NCBI GenBank assembly: GCA_000985875.1
Contig: CCRI01000006.1
Location: 62,001 to 126,000 of the forward strand
Reading direction: 5' to 3'
From: Neorhizobium galegae bv. officinalis
GTDB taxonomy: Bacteria > Pseudomonadota > Alphaproteobacteria > Rhizobiales > Rhizobiaceae
Length of the DNA stretch: 64,000 nucleotides
Below the pieces are notes generated by a model that saw only the letters and a list, made by a program, of their open reading frames with translations, was not told where the DNA came from and did not search any database. The number at the start of each line of letters is the position of its first letter. Position 1 is the first letter of the stretch. Positions 1-8,492 of the stretch are shown here, piece by piece. Both the position numbers and the translations under genes were made by a program.

Positions 1-1919
1 CCGCCGAGTTCGCGGGCAATGTCGGCCTCGCTCGGCAGCGCCAGCGCCTGGGCGCGGAAGGCCGGTTCCAGCGTCTCGTCGCCGGCGGCTTCGAGAAGCG
101 CTGCGACGAAGGCCGGATCGCAGGTGATCGGCTTGCCCTCGCGGGCGTCACGCGCCGCCTGCATCAGGTTCGGCAGGGCAAGATCGGTCAGCGCCTGCCA
201 GCGGGCGAAGAGATCGGTGTCGTGGCGGGCGATATGGGCGAGATCGGCCGGCGTCTGGTCCAGATGCAGGTTGATCGGTGCCGAGAACGAACGGTTGAGC
301 GACAGGACGGGGCGGGAGGAAATCCCCGAGAAGGTGAAGGTCTGCCGGCGCTCGGTCAGATGCAGCACGTCGCCGGTGACCTCGCCGCCCGCGACCTTGG
401 TCGGCACTGCCGCCGAGCCGTTGTCGAGGATGAGCGCGAAGGAGAGCGGGATATGCATCGGCTCCTTGGCGGTCTGGCCAGGGGTTGCCGGGATCATCTG
501 CTCGAGCGACAGCGTGAACGTGCCGCTTGCCTGGTCGTAATCGCTCGACACGGTGACCAAGGGCGTACCGGCCTGGTGGTACCAGAGCGAGAACTGGGTA
601 AGGTCGCGGCCGCTCGCATCCTCGAACGACTTGACGAAATCCTCGACCGTCGCGGCCTGGCCGTCATGGCGCTCGAAATAGAGGTCCATGCCCGCCTTGA
701 AGTCGTCACGCCCAAGCAGCGTGGCGATCATGCGGGTGACTTCCGAGCCCTTTTCGTAGACGGTCGTCGTGTAGAAATTGTTGATCTCGCGGTATTTGGT
801 CGGGCGCACCGGATGCGCGAGCGGACCTGCGTCTTCGGGGAACTGTTCCGACTTCAGGTGCCGCACTTCGGCGATCCGCTTGACGGCGCGCGAGCGCTGG
901 TCGGCGGAGAACTCGTGGTCGCGATAGACCGTCAGGCCTTCCTTGAGGCAGAGCTGGAACCAGTCCCGGCAGGTGATGCGATTGCCGGTCCAGTTGTGGA
1001 AATATTCGTGGGCGATGATCGCCTCGATATTCGCGTAGTCCTGGTCGGTCGCGGTTTCAGGGTCGGCGAGCACGTATTTGTCGTTGAAGATGTTGAGGCC
1101 CTTGTTCTCCATGGCCCCCATGTTGAAGTCGGACACGGCGACAATCATGAAGATGTCGAGGTCGTATTCGCGGCCGAACCGCTCCTCGTCCCATTTCATC
1201 GAGCGCTTCAGCGCGTCCATGGCATAGGCCGCGCGGGCCTCCTTGCCATGCTCCACATAGATCTTCAGCGTGACTTCACGCTCCGACATGGTGACGAACG
1301 TGTCTTCGACCACGCCCAGATCGCCGGCGACCAGCGCGAAGAGATAGCTCGGCTTCGGATGCGGGTCGAACCAGGCGGCAAACGCGCGGCCTTCGTCGTA
1401 ACCGGCACCGCCGAGGAAGTTGCCGTTCGACAGCATGACCGGATTGGCGGCCTTGTCGCCGATAATGGTGATCGTATAGGGCGCCAGCACGTCCGGCCGG
1501 TCGGGGAAATAGCTGATGCGGCGGAAGCCTTCCGCCTCGCACTGGGTGCAGTAGACGCCGTTGGTCCGATAGAGGCCCATCAACTGGGTATTGGCTTCCG
1601 GATTGATGAAGGTGGTGATGGTGATTTCGAAGGGCTGCTCGGCCGGCAGGTCGCGGATCGTCAGGCTTTCCGGCGTCGGATCATATTGCGCCGCGGGCAC
1701 TTCGTTCTGGTCGAGCAGCAGCCCGGACAGCGTCAGCTCGTCGCCATCCAGCACCAGCGGCGCAGACGGATCGACACCTTCGCGCCGGTGGAAGATCAGC
1801 CGCGCATCAACCTTTGTGTTGGTGGGGTCGAGCTCGAAGGTCAGATCGACGCGTTCCAGGACGAAGTCTGTGGGGCGGTAATCTGCCAGATGAACGATCT
1901 GGCCCGTATCTGTTCGCAT
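1..1919 (-). CDS. pepN: Aminopeptidase N, partial (C-terminal part outside window)
   Basis: Zinc aminopeptidase of the M1 family, which trims N-terminal residues from peptides in the cytoplasm. About 640 residues are inside the window. The family is near 880, so the gene runs past base 1. The substrate-binding GAMEN motif is at residues 268-272, and the zinc motif HEYFH at 304-308 is followed by NWTGNR and the third ligand E327, the spacing known from E. coli PepN. ATG 1919 was chosen because an AGGAAG ribosome site lies about 5 bases upstream and the protein then begins MRTDTGQ, a normal N-terminus for the family. Nothing suggests damage. Confidence 0.95.
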   Translation of the reverse strand, partial: MRTDTGQIVHLADYRPTDFVLERVDLTFELDPTNTKVDARLIFHRREGVDPSAPLVLDGDELTLSGLLLDQNEVPAAQYDPTPESLTIRDLPAEQPFEITITTFINPEANTQLMGLYRTNGVYCTQCEAEGFRRISYFPDRPDVLAPYTITIIGDKAANPVMLSNGNFLGGAGYDEGRAFAAWFDPHPKPSYLFALVAGDLGVVEDTFVTMSEREVTLKIYVEHGKEARAAYAMDALKRSMKWDEERFGREYDLDIFMIVAVSDFNMGAMENKGLNIFNDKYVLADPETATDQDYANIEAIIAHEYFHNWTGNRITCRDWFQLCLKEGLTVYRDHEFSADQRSRAVKRIAEVRHLKSEQFPEDAGPLAHPVRPTKYREINNFYTTTVYEKGSEVTRMIATLLGRDDFKAGMDLYFERHDGQAATVEDFVKSFEDASGRDLTQFSLWYHQAGTPLVTVSSDYDQASGTFTLSLEQMIPATPGQTAKEPMHIPLSFALILDNGSAAVPTKVAGGEVTGDVLHLTERRQTFTFSGISSRPVLSLNRSFSAPINLHLDQTPADLAHIARHDTDLFARWQALTDLALPNLMQAARDAREGKPITCDPAFVAALLEAAGDETLEPAFRAQALALPSEADIARELG

Positions 1920-2262
1920 GTTGCTTCCTGAACCGGGTCTTCAAATTGGTATCGGGAGCCCCCCGCAGGCACTCCCTTCGAATTGGCACACACCCGTCGC
2001 CGCGCGGATAATTGCACGCAATGCTAAACGATTGTTGAAACTTTGGCTAAAATAAAGCTCGATTTCATTCTGCTATATTTCGCGCAATCTTTCACGAGGT
2101 CACGGATATTGATCGACCTATCATCAGTTTTGATCCCGCTCATGCCACTTTTCCGTTACTTTGTCGTCAAACTGAATCTTCCCACGTCGTCTCTGCAAGC
2201 GTCCTGTCGGTGCGGACTGGATTTCCGCCTAAAATCCCCCATAAAATCCCCATGAGTTGTTG
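1920..2262. other. Divergent intergenic region, pepN / DMT transporter
   Basis: This 343-base gap is richer in A/T than its flanks, especially 2020-2160, and must hold the promoters of the two divergent genes. I see no convincing paired -35/-10 element, RNA gene or repeat. The short ORFs across it lack ribosome sites. Confidence 0.4.
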
Positions 2263-3201
2263 ATGTCCGCCGATGCCCTGAATCCCCTGCGCGGGATCAT
2301 GTTCAAAGTCACCTCCGTGGTGATCTTCGTGATGATGCAGACCTGTATCAAATCGGCAGGTCCCGATATCCCGGCCGGACAGATCACCTTCTACCGTTCC
2401 GCCTTCGCGCTCGTACCGATCATGGCCTATCTCGCCTTCCAGGGGGAATTGCGCGGCGCCTTCCACACGAACAGCCTGACAGGCCATGTGAAACGCGGGT
2501 TTCTCGGTATCCTGTCGATGGTTTTCGGCTTTTACGGCCTGGTGCATCTGCCGATGCCGGATGCGATCGCGATCGGTTATTCCTCGCCGCTCCTGGCGGT
2601 GGTCCTCGCCGCGATCTTCCTCAAGGAGACGGTGCGTATCTACCGCTGGAGCGCCGTCATGGTCGGCATGGTCGGGGTGGTGATCATCTCATGGCCGAAG
2701 CTCACCATGTTCGAACAGGGCGGCATGGGGTCGGAGCAGGCGGTTGGCGCCGCCTCCGTCATCCTCTCGGCGGTGCTGGCGGGTTTTGCGATGATCCAGA
2801 CGCGCCAGCTCGTGCGCACAGAGAAGACGGCGACGATCGTCCTCTATTTCTCGCTGTCGGGCGCGCTGTTTTCGCTGTTGAGCCTGCCCTTCGGCTGGGC
2901 GGTGCTGACGATGCCCGAAAAGCTGTTCCTGATCGGCTCCGGCTTCTGCGGTGGCTTGGGGCAGATCCTGCTGACCGAGAGCTATCGAAATGCGGATGTC
3001 TCGACGGTCGCGCCGTTCGAATACACCTCGATCCTTCTCGGGATCTGCATTGCCTATGTTCTGTTCGGGGATGTGCCGACGGCGACCATGCTGGTCGGGA
3101 CGGCGATCACGGTATCGGCGGGGATTTTCATCATCTACCGCGAGCATCAACTGGGGCTCGAGCGGAAGGCGGCGCGCAAGGCTTCGCCGCCCGGGGCTTG
3201 A
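2263..3201 (+). CDS. DMT-superfamily (EamA) transporter
   Basis: Inner-membrane transporter of the drug/metabolite superfamily, 312 residues. It shows about ten hydrophobic segments arranged as two EamA repeats. The first starts near residue 15 and the second near 160, after a short polar loop containing EQGGMGSEQ. The C-terminus is short, basic and cytoplasmic. The ATG at 2263 is preferred to the in-frame TTG codons just before it. The substrate cannot be told from sequence, since members export amino acids, nucleosides or drugs. It stands alone, divergent from pepN. Confidence 0.85.
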   Translation: MSADALNPLRGIMFKVTSVVIFVMMQTCIKSAGPDIPAGQITFYRSAFALVPIMAYLAFQGELRGAFHTNSLTGHVKRGFLGILSMVFGFYGLVHLPMPDAIAIGYSSPLLAVVLAAIFLKETVRIYRWSAVMVGMVGVVIISWPKLTMFEQGGMGSEQAVGAASVILSAVLAGFAMIQTRQLVRTEKTATIVLYFSLSGALFSLLSLPFGWAVLTMPEKLFLIGSGFCGGLGQILLTESYRNADVSTVAPFEYTSILLGICIAYVLFGDVPTATMLVGTAITVSAGIFIIYREHQLGLERKAARKASPPGA

Positions 3202-3229
3202 CCCCCGGGGACTTGAAAAAGCCGGATGC

Positions 3230-3382
3230 TTAAAGCGGGATGGCCGCGGCGACCGGGTTGGCGGCTTCGGCACAGGCGCGAACAGCACCGGCGCGGCTGT
3301 ATTCGCGCGATGCGTTCACGGCAGCGCCGATGTGAGAAAAGTTCTCACGCAGGGTACGGATCGGGTGGAGGATGGCCGTCAT
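3230..3382 (-). CDS. Small protein of unknown function (50 aa)
   Basis: A 50-residue ORF beginning MTAILHPIRTLREN, with a basic amphipathic first half and an alanine-rich end. I recognise no family. Support for it being real is an AAGGAAG ribosome site 8-11 bases before ATG 3382 and its position 26 bases after the stop of another small ORF with an equally good ribosome site, as in a two-gene transcript. There is no signal peptide or membrane segment. It could be a leader or regulatory mini-protein. The call rests on gene structure alone. Confidence 0.45.
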   Translation of the reverse strand: MTAILHPIRTLRENFSHIGAAVNASREYSRAGAVRACAEAANPVAAAIPL

Positions 3383-3408
3383 GGCTGATGCTTCCTTGGG
3401 TCGCGCGA

Positions 3409-3600
3409 TCAACGTTCGCGGAAATCGGCGAAGATCGAAGCCGGACGAGTGACGCCGACCGGACGCGCCATGGCGCAGGAGGTGAGCTGCTCGTTCGTCG
3501 CGGAGCCGAAATGGTGATAGCCCTTCGTCGACCGCGGCGACAGGCCGGCGATGCGAAGAGTTTCGAAACCCGAATGGATCGGGCGGAAGCGGGTCGTCAT
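3409..3600 (-). CDS. Small protein of unknown function (63 aa)
   Basis: A 63-residue ORF beginning MTTRFRPIHSGFETL, with one Cys (in TSCAM) and no membrane segment. I recognise no family. An AAGGA ribosome site precedes ATG 3600, and about 45 bases further upstream is a TGCATTGCAATATTAG motif that recurs in front of the DUF3563-like gene at 63764. It is probably the first gene of a two-gene transcript with the 50-residue ORF. In Brucella and Agrobacterium, clusters of such mini-genes are controlled by the LysR regulator VtlR/LsrB. That link is an inference here. Confidence 0.5.
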   Translation of the reverse strand: MTTRFRPIHSGFETLRIAGLSPRSTKGYHHFGSATNEQLTSCAMARPVGVTRPASIFADFRER

Positions 3601-3644
3601 TGGCCTTGGTTCCTTAAACCTAGAATTCCTCCCAAGACACAAGC

Positions 3645-3661
3645 CTAATATTGCAATGCAG
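3645..3661 (-). promoter_or_regulatory. Palindromic promoter motif TTGCA-T-TGCAA-like
   Basis: On the minus strand this reads TGCATTGCAATATTAG, with TGCATTGCA as its palindromic core. The same 16 bases with one change (TGCAGTGCAATATTAG) occur at 63732-63747 upstream of another very small gene. It looks like a LysR-type box next to a -10 region (TATTAG). Confidence 0.45.
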
Positions 3662-3775
3662 CATCGATTCTGCAACGCAGCAAAACGCTGCGCTGCCATG
3701 CGTGGTTTGCATGGCATGTTTCATATTTCCGTAACCTTACGCAAATTTTGGGCAATTCTGCCCGAATGTGGGCAG

Positions 3776-4675
3776 TCAGTGCCCAGAAAACCGCATTTTG
3801 AACATCAGCAGGTCCTGCCAGGCCAGCGCCTTGTTGGCGGGTGCCGCCAGCAGTTCCTGCGGGTGCAGGGTGGCGATCGCCGACACAGCGATGCCGCCGA
3901 AGGAGAGGTCCCGCCATTCGCCGCGCATCGAATGGATCGTGCCATTGCCACCAAAGAAGAATCGGGCGGGGAAATTGCCGAGGAGCAGCAGCAGTTTCGG
4001 CTCTGCGAGCGCCACCTGGCGCTCCAGGAACGGCCGGCAGATATCCATCTCCGCCTGCGACGGCATGCGATTGCCCGGTGGCCGCCAGGGGATGACGTTG
4101 GAGAGCAGGACGCCGTCGCGGGCAAGGCCAATCGCGCCGAGCATGCGGTCGAGCAGCTGCCCCTGCCGGCCGGAGAAAGGAATACCGTCGCGATCGTCAT
4201 CCGCATTCGGCATCGGTCCGATCACCATGATGCCGGAGGCGGGGTTACCGCTCGCAAACACCGTGTTGCGCGCGCCGTTCTTCAGGTTGCAGCCGTTGAA
4301 GGCTTCGAGCGCGGACTTGAGTTCGTCGAGCGACCGGGCGCTTTCGGCAGCAAACCGTGCCGAGGCGACCGCCTGCTCGTCGGGCACTGATACGGGCGCG
4401 GAGGCAGGTGGTGGTGCTGCGGCGCGCGCCGTTGGAGCCGTGCGTTTCGGCGTTGCCGCCGCTGCCTGGGAGTTCGGCGCCTGCTCATAGTTCGTCGGTT
4501 GCTGCTGCCGGGCAGATGCTGGAGCTCGCGCTTCCGCTTGCGCCGCCTTCTGGGCCGCAAATTGCGCGAACCGATCGACAGGTTCGTCCTCCACAAGCCA
4601 CTCCACGCCCGCATCCGCATAGAAATGCAGAAGGGCGGCAAGTTCGGGGGCGTCCATGTCTTTGGCGATGTCCAT
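3776..4675 (-). CDS. Uracil-DNA glycosylase, family 4/5-like
   Basis: Base-excision repair enzyme that removes uracil from DNA, 299 residues. Residues 1-30 are followed by a long Ala/Pro/Gln-rich linker to about residue 105. The catalytic domain shows the GIPFSGRQGQLLDRML block, the NVIPWRPPGNR block and the HPQELLAAP block in the order seen in family 4. The usual GEAPG motif is replaced by IGPMPN, and of the iron-sulfur cysteines only two are evident (in NGCNLK and CRPFLE), so the cluster may be lost or bound differently. Start ATG 4675 was chosen because the upstream extension is translated repeat sequence. Confidence 0.85.
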   Translation of the reverse strand: MDIAKDMDAPELAALLHFYADAGVEWLVEDEPVDRFAQFAAQKAAQAEARAPASARQQQPTNYEQAPNSQAAAATPKRTAPTARAAAPPPASAPVSVPDEQAVASARFAAESARSLDELKSALEAFNGCNLKNGARNTVFASGNPASGIMVIGPMPNADDDRDGIPFSGRQGQLLDRMLGAIGLARDGVLLSNVIPWRPPGNRMPSQAEMDICRPFLERQVALAEPKLLLLLGNFPARFFFGGNGTIHSMRGEWRDLSFGGIAVSAIATLHPQELLAAPANKALAWQDLLMFKMRFSGH

Positions 4676-4767
4676 CACGTTCACACTACAGCATGTCGCA
4701 GCGAAGAGGGAACCGGTTTCGGGGCGATGAGGAGGGGGAATTGTGGCAATGCGGCGCGGCAGTCTTA

Positions 4768-4870
4768 ACCCTCCCCCTTGTGGGGAGGGTGGCCGGCAGG
4801 CGGGAGGGGTCTTTCTTACTGTGAACAAAAGCTCCCCTCCCCAACCCCTCCCCACAAGGGGGAGGGGCTC
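4768..4870. repeat. RIME-like palindromic intergenic element
   Basis: Two 17-base arms that are exact reverse complements, CTCCCCCTTGTGGGGAG at 4771-4787 and its partner at 4848-4864, each itself a hairpin. The architecture resembles the Rhizobium intergenic mosaic elements (RIME). It lies between the Hsp70 gene and the start of the glycosylase gene. Confidence 0.6.
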
Positions 4871-4923
4871 CACGCGACGTCGTGCATTCCCAAAGGGAGC
4901 TTTGTTTCTTGCGCCGTTTCCCC

Positions 4924-6216
4924 TCAAGCCGCCCATTGCGCGATATTGTCACTCTCGCCGATCAGCGCCAGGCCGTGGGCGATCGACAGGAGTTCGCCGC
5001 CGGTCTCGATCTTGCCTGCATCGAATCGCTGCGTGAAAATCCGTCGCACGGCCGGCACGAAGGACGTGCCGCCGGTCAGGAACACCTTGTCGATCTCTCC
5101 GGGTGCGGTGCCGGTCTTTTCGAGCACCTCGTCGAGCGCGCCCTCGATGCGGCCGAGGTCTTCGGCGATCCAGCCTTCGAAATCGGTGCGCTTCACCATT
5201 TTACGGCCGGCCTTGCCAAGGGGCGCGAAGTTGAACTCCGCTTCCTCGGCTCCCGACAGCGCCATCTTGGTCGCGGAAATCGCCTGGTAGAGCGGGTATC
5301 CCTCGTCATGGTCGACGAGATCGACGAACAGTTCGAGCTTTTCCGGTTCCAGCGCTGAGCGCACCAGCGATTTCAGGTCGGTGAATTCGCGCGTGGTCTT
5401 GAAGATCGACAGCTGGTTCCAGCGGCCGAAATTGACGTAATAGCCGGCCGGCACGTCCAGCACCTTGTCGAAACTCTTGAACTTGCTGCCCTTGCCGATT
5501 TCCGGGGACACCAGATTGTCGATCATCCGGTAGTCGAAATGGTCGCCCGCGACCCCGACGCCCGAATGGCCGATCGGGGTGGCGGTCAGCTTGCCGGCCT
5601 TGGTTTCGAAACGGATCAGCGAATAGTCGGTCGTGCCGCCGCCGAAGTCGGCAACGAGGACGGTCGCGTCGCTCTTCAGCGTCTGGGCGAAATAATAGGC
5701 GGCCGCGACCGGCTCGTAGACATAGTGGATCTCCGGAAAGCCGAGCCGGGTCAGCGCCTCGTTGTAGCGCTCGGTCGCAAGTTTCGGATCCGGATTGGCG
5801 CCGGCGAAATGCACCGGCCGTCCGGCGATCACCCGCGACACGTCGGTCGGCCAACTGTCCTCCGCATAGGTCTTCAGGCGCTTCAGGAAGATCTCCATCA
5901 GGTCCTCGAAGACATGCCGGCGGGCAAAGACGAGCGTTCCCTGGAACAGCGCGCTCGCCGCAAACGTCTTGATCGACTGCAGGAAACGACAGTCGCCGGG
6001 ATTGTCGATGAACTGGCGGATCGCCGCCTGTCCGGCCTCGACCTTCAGCGCCTGCGCCCCCATCACCGGATCCTTCATGAAGGAAAGCGCGGTGCGCATC
6101 GAATCGCTCTCGCCGGCGCTGCTGGTGAAGCGCATCGAATGCGTGGCGCTGCCACCATCCGCCAATGCCAGAACCGTATTCGTCGTGCCGAAATCAAGCC
6201 CGAGCGCCCGTGCCAT
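4924..6216 (-). CDS. Hsp70-family ATPase, YegD-like
   Basis: Actin-fold ATPase related to DnaK, 430 residues. It has the phosphate-1 loop LGLDFGTTNT near the N-terminus and the phosphate-2 loop ADFGGGTTDYSL near residue 200, and ends soon after the adenosine motif region (VFLTGGTSFVPAVRRI). A DnaK-type substrate-binding domain is therefore absent, as in E. coli YegD. Start ATG 6216 has an AAGGAG site 7 bases upstream and gives MARALGLDFG. The role is probably protein quality control or a stress-linked ATPase in the cytoplasm. No operon partner is visible. Confidence 0.85.
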   Translation of the reverse strand: MARALGLDFGTTNTVLALADGGSATHSMRFTSSAGESDSMRTALSFMKDPVMGAQALKVEAGQAAIRQFIDNPGDCRFLQSIKTFAASALFQGTLVFARRHVFEDLMEIFLKRLKTYAEDSWPTDVSRVIAGRPVHFAGANPDPKLATERYNEALTRLGFPEIHYVYEPVAAAYYFAQTLKSDATVLVADFGGGTTDYSLIRFETKAGKLTATPIGHSGVGVAGDHFDYRMIDNLVSPEIGKGSKFKSFDKVLDVPAGYYVNFGRWNQLSIFKTTREFTDLKSLVRSALEPEKLELFVDLVDHDEGYPLYQAISATKMALSGAEEAEFNFAPLGKAGRKMVKRTDFEGWIAEDLGRIEGALDEVLEKTGTAPGEIDKVFLTGGTSFVPAVRRIFTQRFDAGKIETGGELLSIAHGLALIGESDNIAQWAA

Positions 6217-6358
6217 CGCCGTGCTCCTTTTATCCATCGAAAATCATTGAACCGGAGCCAACAAGGCTCCGAACGCGAAAAGGGCGCTTCTGGCGCCCCG
6301 GAATTTTTGAGAGGGCGCGTGATCGCACAAGGCGACCTGGATGGCAACCCCGCAAACC

Positions 6359-7249
6359 CTAGATTTCGAGCTGTCGTCGCGTCTCCGCCGCCTGCTGCGC
6401 AAGCCAGTTGCGGAACATTTCCATGGCCGGCGTCACGGTGCGGGATTTGAGCCGGGTCAGCCAGTAGCTGCCCTTGGAAATGGTGATCGGGAAGGGCTTT
6501 TCGATCATGCCGGCGGCCAGCTGGCGGGAGAACATCAGGGGAGGGGCGAGCGCCACGCCGGCCCCTTGCATCGCCGCCTCGACCATCAGCACGGAACTGT
6601 CGAACACCAGCCCGCGAATCTGCGGCGGGGCGACATGCGCCGCCTCGAACCAACTCGGCCATTCGTCGGCGCGGTAGGAACGCAGCAGCACCTGGTGCGC
6701 GACATCCTCCGGGGTCTTGAGTTGGCGGGCGATCGGCGGAATGCAGAGGACGGAAAGCGGCGTCTCGAACAACGCCTCCGCCTCGATATCGTGCCAGGCG
6801 CCGTTGCCGAACTTGATCGTGTAGTCCAGCCCTTCCGCGGCGATGTCGACACGGTTGTTGTTGGTCGAGAGCCTGAGATCGATGAACGGGTATTTTTCCC
6901 GGAAGTCGGAAAGCCGCGGCAGCAGCCAGCCGACCGCGAGCGTGCCGACCGCACCGAGTTTCAGCACCTCTCGCACATGCCCGTCTTCGAACCGCTCCAG
7001 CATGGCGGCCATGCGGTCGAAACTGTCCTGGAGCGCCGGCAGCAGCGCCAAGCCTTCCTCCGTGATCATCAGCCCACGCGGCAGGCGGCGGAACAGCGTC
7101 ACGCCGAGCCGCTGTTCGAGCAGCTTTACCTGATGGCTGACGGCGGCCTGGGTGACGCAGAGTTCGATGGCCGCCCGGGTGAACGAGAGGTGCCGGGCGG
7201 CCGCCTCGAAGGCCCGCAGCGCGTTCAGCGGTAAATATGGTCGAACCAT
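6359..7249 (-). CDS. LysR-family regulator, GcvA/AmpR-like
   Basis: Transcription factor of 296 residues. The winged helix-turn-helix is at about 8-65 (PLNALRAFEAAARHLSF, then TQAAVSHQVKLLEQRLG), followed by the two-lobed effector domain. The N-terminus is of the GcvA/AmpR group. It is divergent from the class D beta-lactamase at 7354 with a 104-base gap containing a palindrome, the layout of ampR next to a beta-lactamase gene. It probably controls that gene and itself. An upstream ATG at 7255 is possible, but 7249 matches family N-termini better. Ligand unknown. Confidence 0.9.
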   Translation of the reverse strand: MVRPYLPLNALRAFEAAARHLSFTRAAIELCVTQAAVSHQVKLLEQRLGVTLFRRLPRGLMITEEGLALLPALQDSFDRMAAMLERFEDGHVREVLKLGAVGTLAVGWLLPRLSDFREKYPFIDLRLSTNNNRVDIAAEGLDYTIKFGNGAWHDIEAEALFETPLSVLCIPPIARQLKTPEDVAHQVLLRSYRADEWPSWFEAAHVAPPQIRGLVFDSSVLMVEAAMQGAGVALAPPLMFSRQLAAGMIEKPFPITISKGSYWLTRLKSRTVTPAMEMFRNWLAQQAAETRRQLEI

Positions 7250-7270
7250 GGCCATGCCCTAGTTTGATTC

Positions 7271-7288
7271 ATGTCTGCCCGCAGATAT
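7271..7288. promoter_or_regulatory. Palindrome, probable LysR operator
   Basis: ATGTCTGCCCGCAGATAT is a near-perfect inverted repeat (TCTGC-CC-GCAGA core) in the gap between the LysR gene and the beta-lactamase gene. LysR proteins bind interrupted palindromes of this size between divergent promoters. Confidence 0.6.
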
Positions 7289-7353
7289 CATCGTTTGATT
7301 GGGGCTTACAAGCCGACCTAGAAAAGCCGTGTCACCCCATTTGGAGCACCGCC

Positions 7354-8178
7354 ATGGTTTTCAGAAATTCTTTCCTTCTGGCATTTTCCCTCGGAATTAC
7401 CGCGACTTTTCTCGATTGTACCTCTGCCGGCGCCGCCGATCCGATCCGCTGCACCGTCATCATCGACGAGGACAGCGGCAAGGCGCTTTATCGTCAGGGA
7501 ACCTGTGATCAGGGTTTTTATCCCCAGTCGACCTTCAAACTGCCTTTGGCCATGATGGGCTATGATGCCGGCATTCTGACAGATACCCAGAACCCGCGCT
7601 GGAAATATCAGGCGAAGTTCGGTGGCCCGGAGCGGGTGAAGAAGGATGTCGATCCGCTGATCTGGGAGAAGGAATCGATCGTCTGGTATTCGCAGGAAAT
7701 TGCCCGAAAGCTCGGCAAGCCCAAGTTCGCGGACTACATCCAGCGCTTCGGTTACGGCAACCGCGATATCTCCGGCGGCCCTGGCAATACCGACGGCCTG
7801 ACCGAATCCTGGCTGATGTCGTCGCTGAAGATTTCGGCGGACGAGCAGGTGCGGTTCCTGCGCCGGTTCCTCAATGGCGGCCTGCCGATCTCCGAACATG
7901 CCGTCGACATGACGCTGGCGATCGTCCCGCATTTCCAGGCGGGCGACGGCTGGGACATCCAGGGCAAGACCGGCTCCGGCTGGCTGCGCGACAAGGCCGG
8001 CAAGGTGGATTACGACCGCCCGCTCGGCTGGTTCGTCGGCTGGGCAATGAAGGACGAACGGCGTGTCATCTTCGCAAGGCTGCTGGTCGATACCAAGCGC
8101 TATCCGAACGACCCGATCAGCTTCGTGGTGCGGGATTCGCTGATCCGCGATTTCCCGAAACTGGCCGAAAATTTCTGA
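7354..8178 (+). CDS. Class D (OXA-type) beta-lactamase
   Basis: Periplasmic serine beta-lactamase, 274 residues, with a signal peptide ending near residue 28 (TSAGAADP). All class D motifs are present in order: S59-T-F-K62 with the catalytic serine and carboxylatable lysine, SIV in KESIVWYSQ, YGN in FGYGNRD, the ESWLMSSLKIS stretch, and KTG in GKTGSGW. The length is normal. Start ATG 7354 has a GGAG site 7-10 bases upstream. The divergent LysR gene and the palindrome between them suggest inducible expression, by analogy with ampR-ampC. The intact motifs argue for an active enzyme, but its spectrum cannot be read from sequence. Confidence 0.93.
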   Translation: MVFRNSFLLAFSLGITATFLDCTSAGAADPIRCTVIIDEDSGKALYRQGTCDQGFYPQSTFKLPLAMMGYDAGILTDTQNPRWKYQAKFGGPERVKKDVDPLIWEKESIVWYSQEIARKLGKPKFADYIQRFGYGNRDISGGPGNTDGLTESWLMSSLKISADEQVRFLRRFLNGGLPISEHAVDMTLAIVPHFQAGDGWDIQGKTGSGWLRDKAGKVDYDRPLGWFVGWAMKDERRVIFARLLVDTKRYPNDPISFVVRDSLIRDFPKLAENF

Positions 8179-8492
8179 TTTTTCGGCGCGTGGCCCGAAA
8201 CTGAGAGCGGCCGGGCGACCCCCAAGCCCGACCGCCACAGCGTGTACGCAGTACGACGCTGCACCACCATAAGAAGCTTTAGCGGCGGCTAATGCAAACG
8301 GAGTCGTTTATTCAGGTTATTGGTTAAGGTTACCTTGCAGTGCGCTGCGTCATTCTCGGACGGCTGCTTCAGTTTCCACTGTGTTTTCCGGTAGATGATG
8401 ATCAGAATGCACCATTCCGAGACGATCAATCCGATCTTTCCGGCAGGCGGGATTTCTCCCGCCGCCGCAGAGCGAGCACCAAGGCGAGGGGC
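8179..8492. other. Convergent intergenic region
   Basis: This 314-base gap lies between the 3' ends of the beta-lactamase and RND genes. A G+C-rich hairpin (GCGGCCGGGC with GCCCGACCGC, about 8207-8235) may end transcription, though it has no T run. The rest shows no gene. Bases 8300-8340 are A/T-rich. Confidence 0.35.

Noticed and set aside
222..1931. Plus-strand open frame of 569 codons at the start
   Set aside because: It is antisense to pepN, whose motifs (GAMEN, HEYFH) prove the minus strand is coding.
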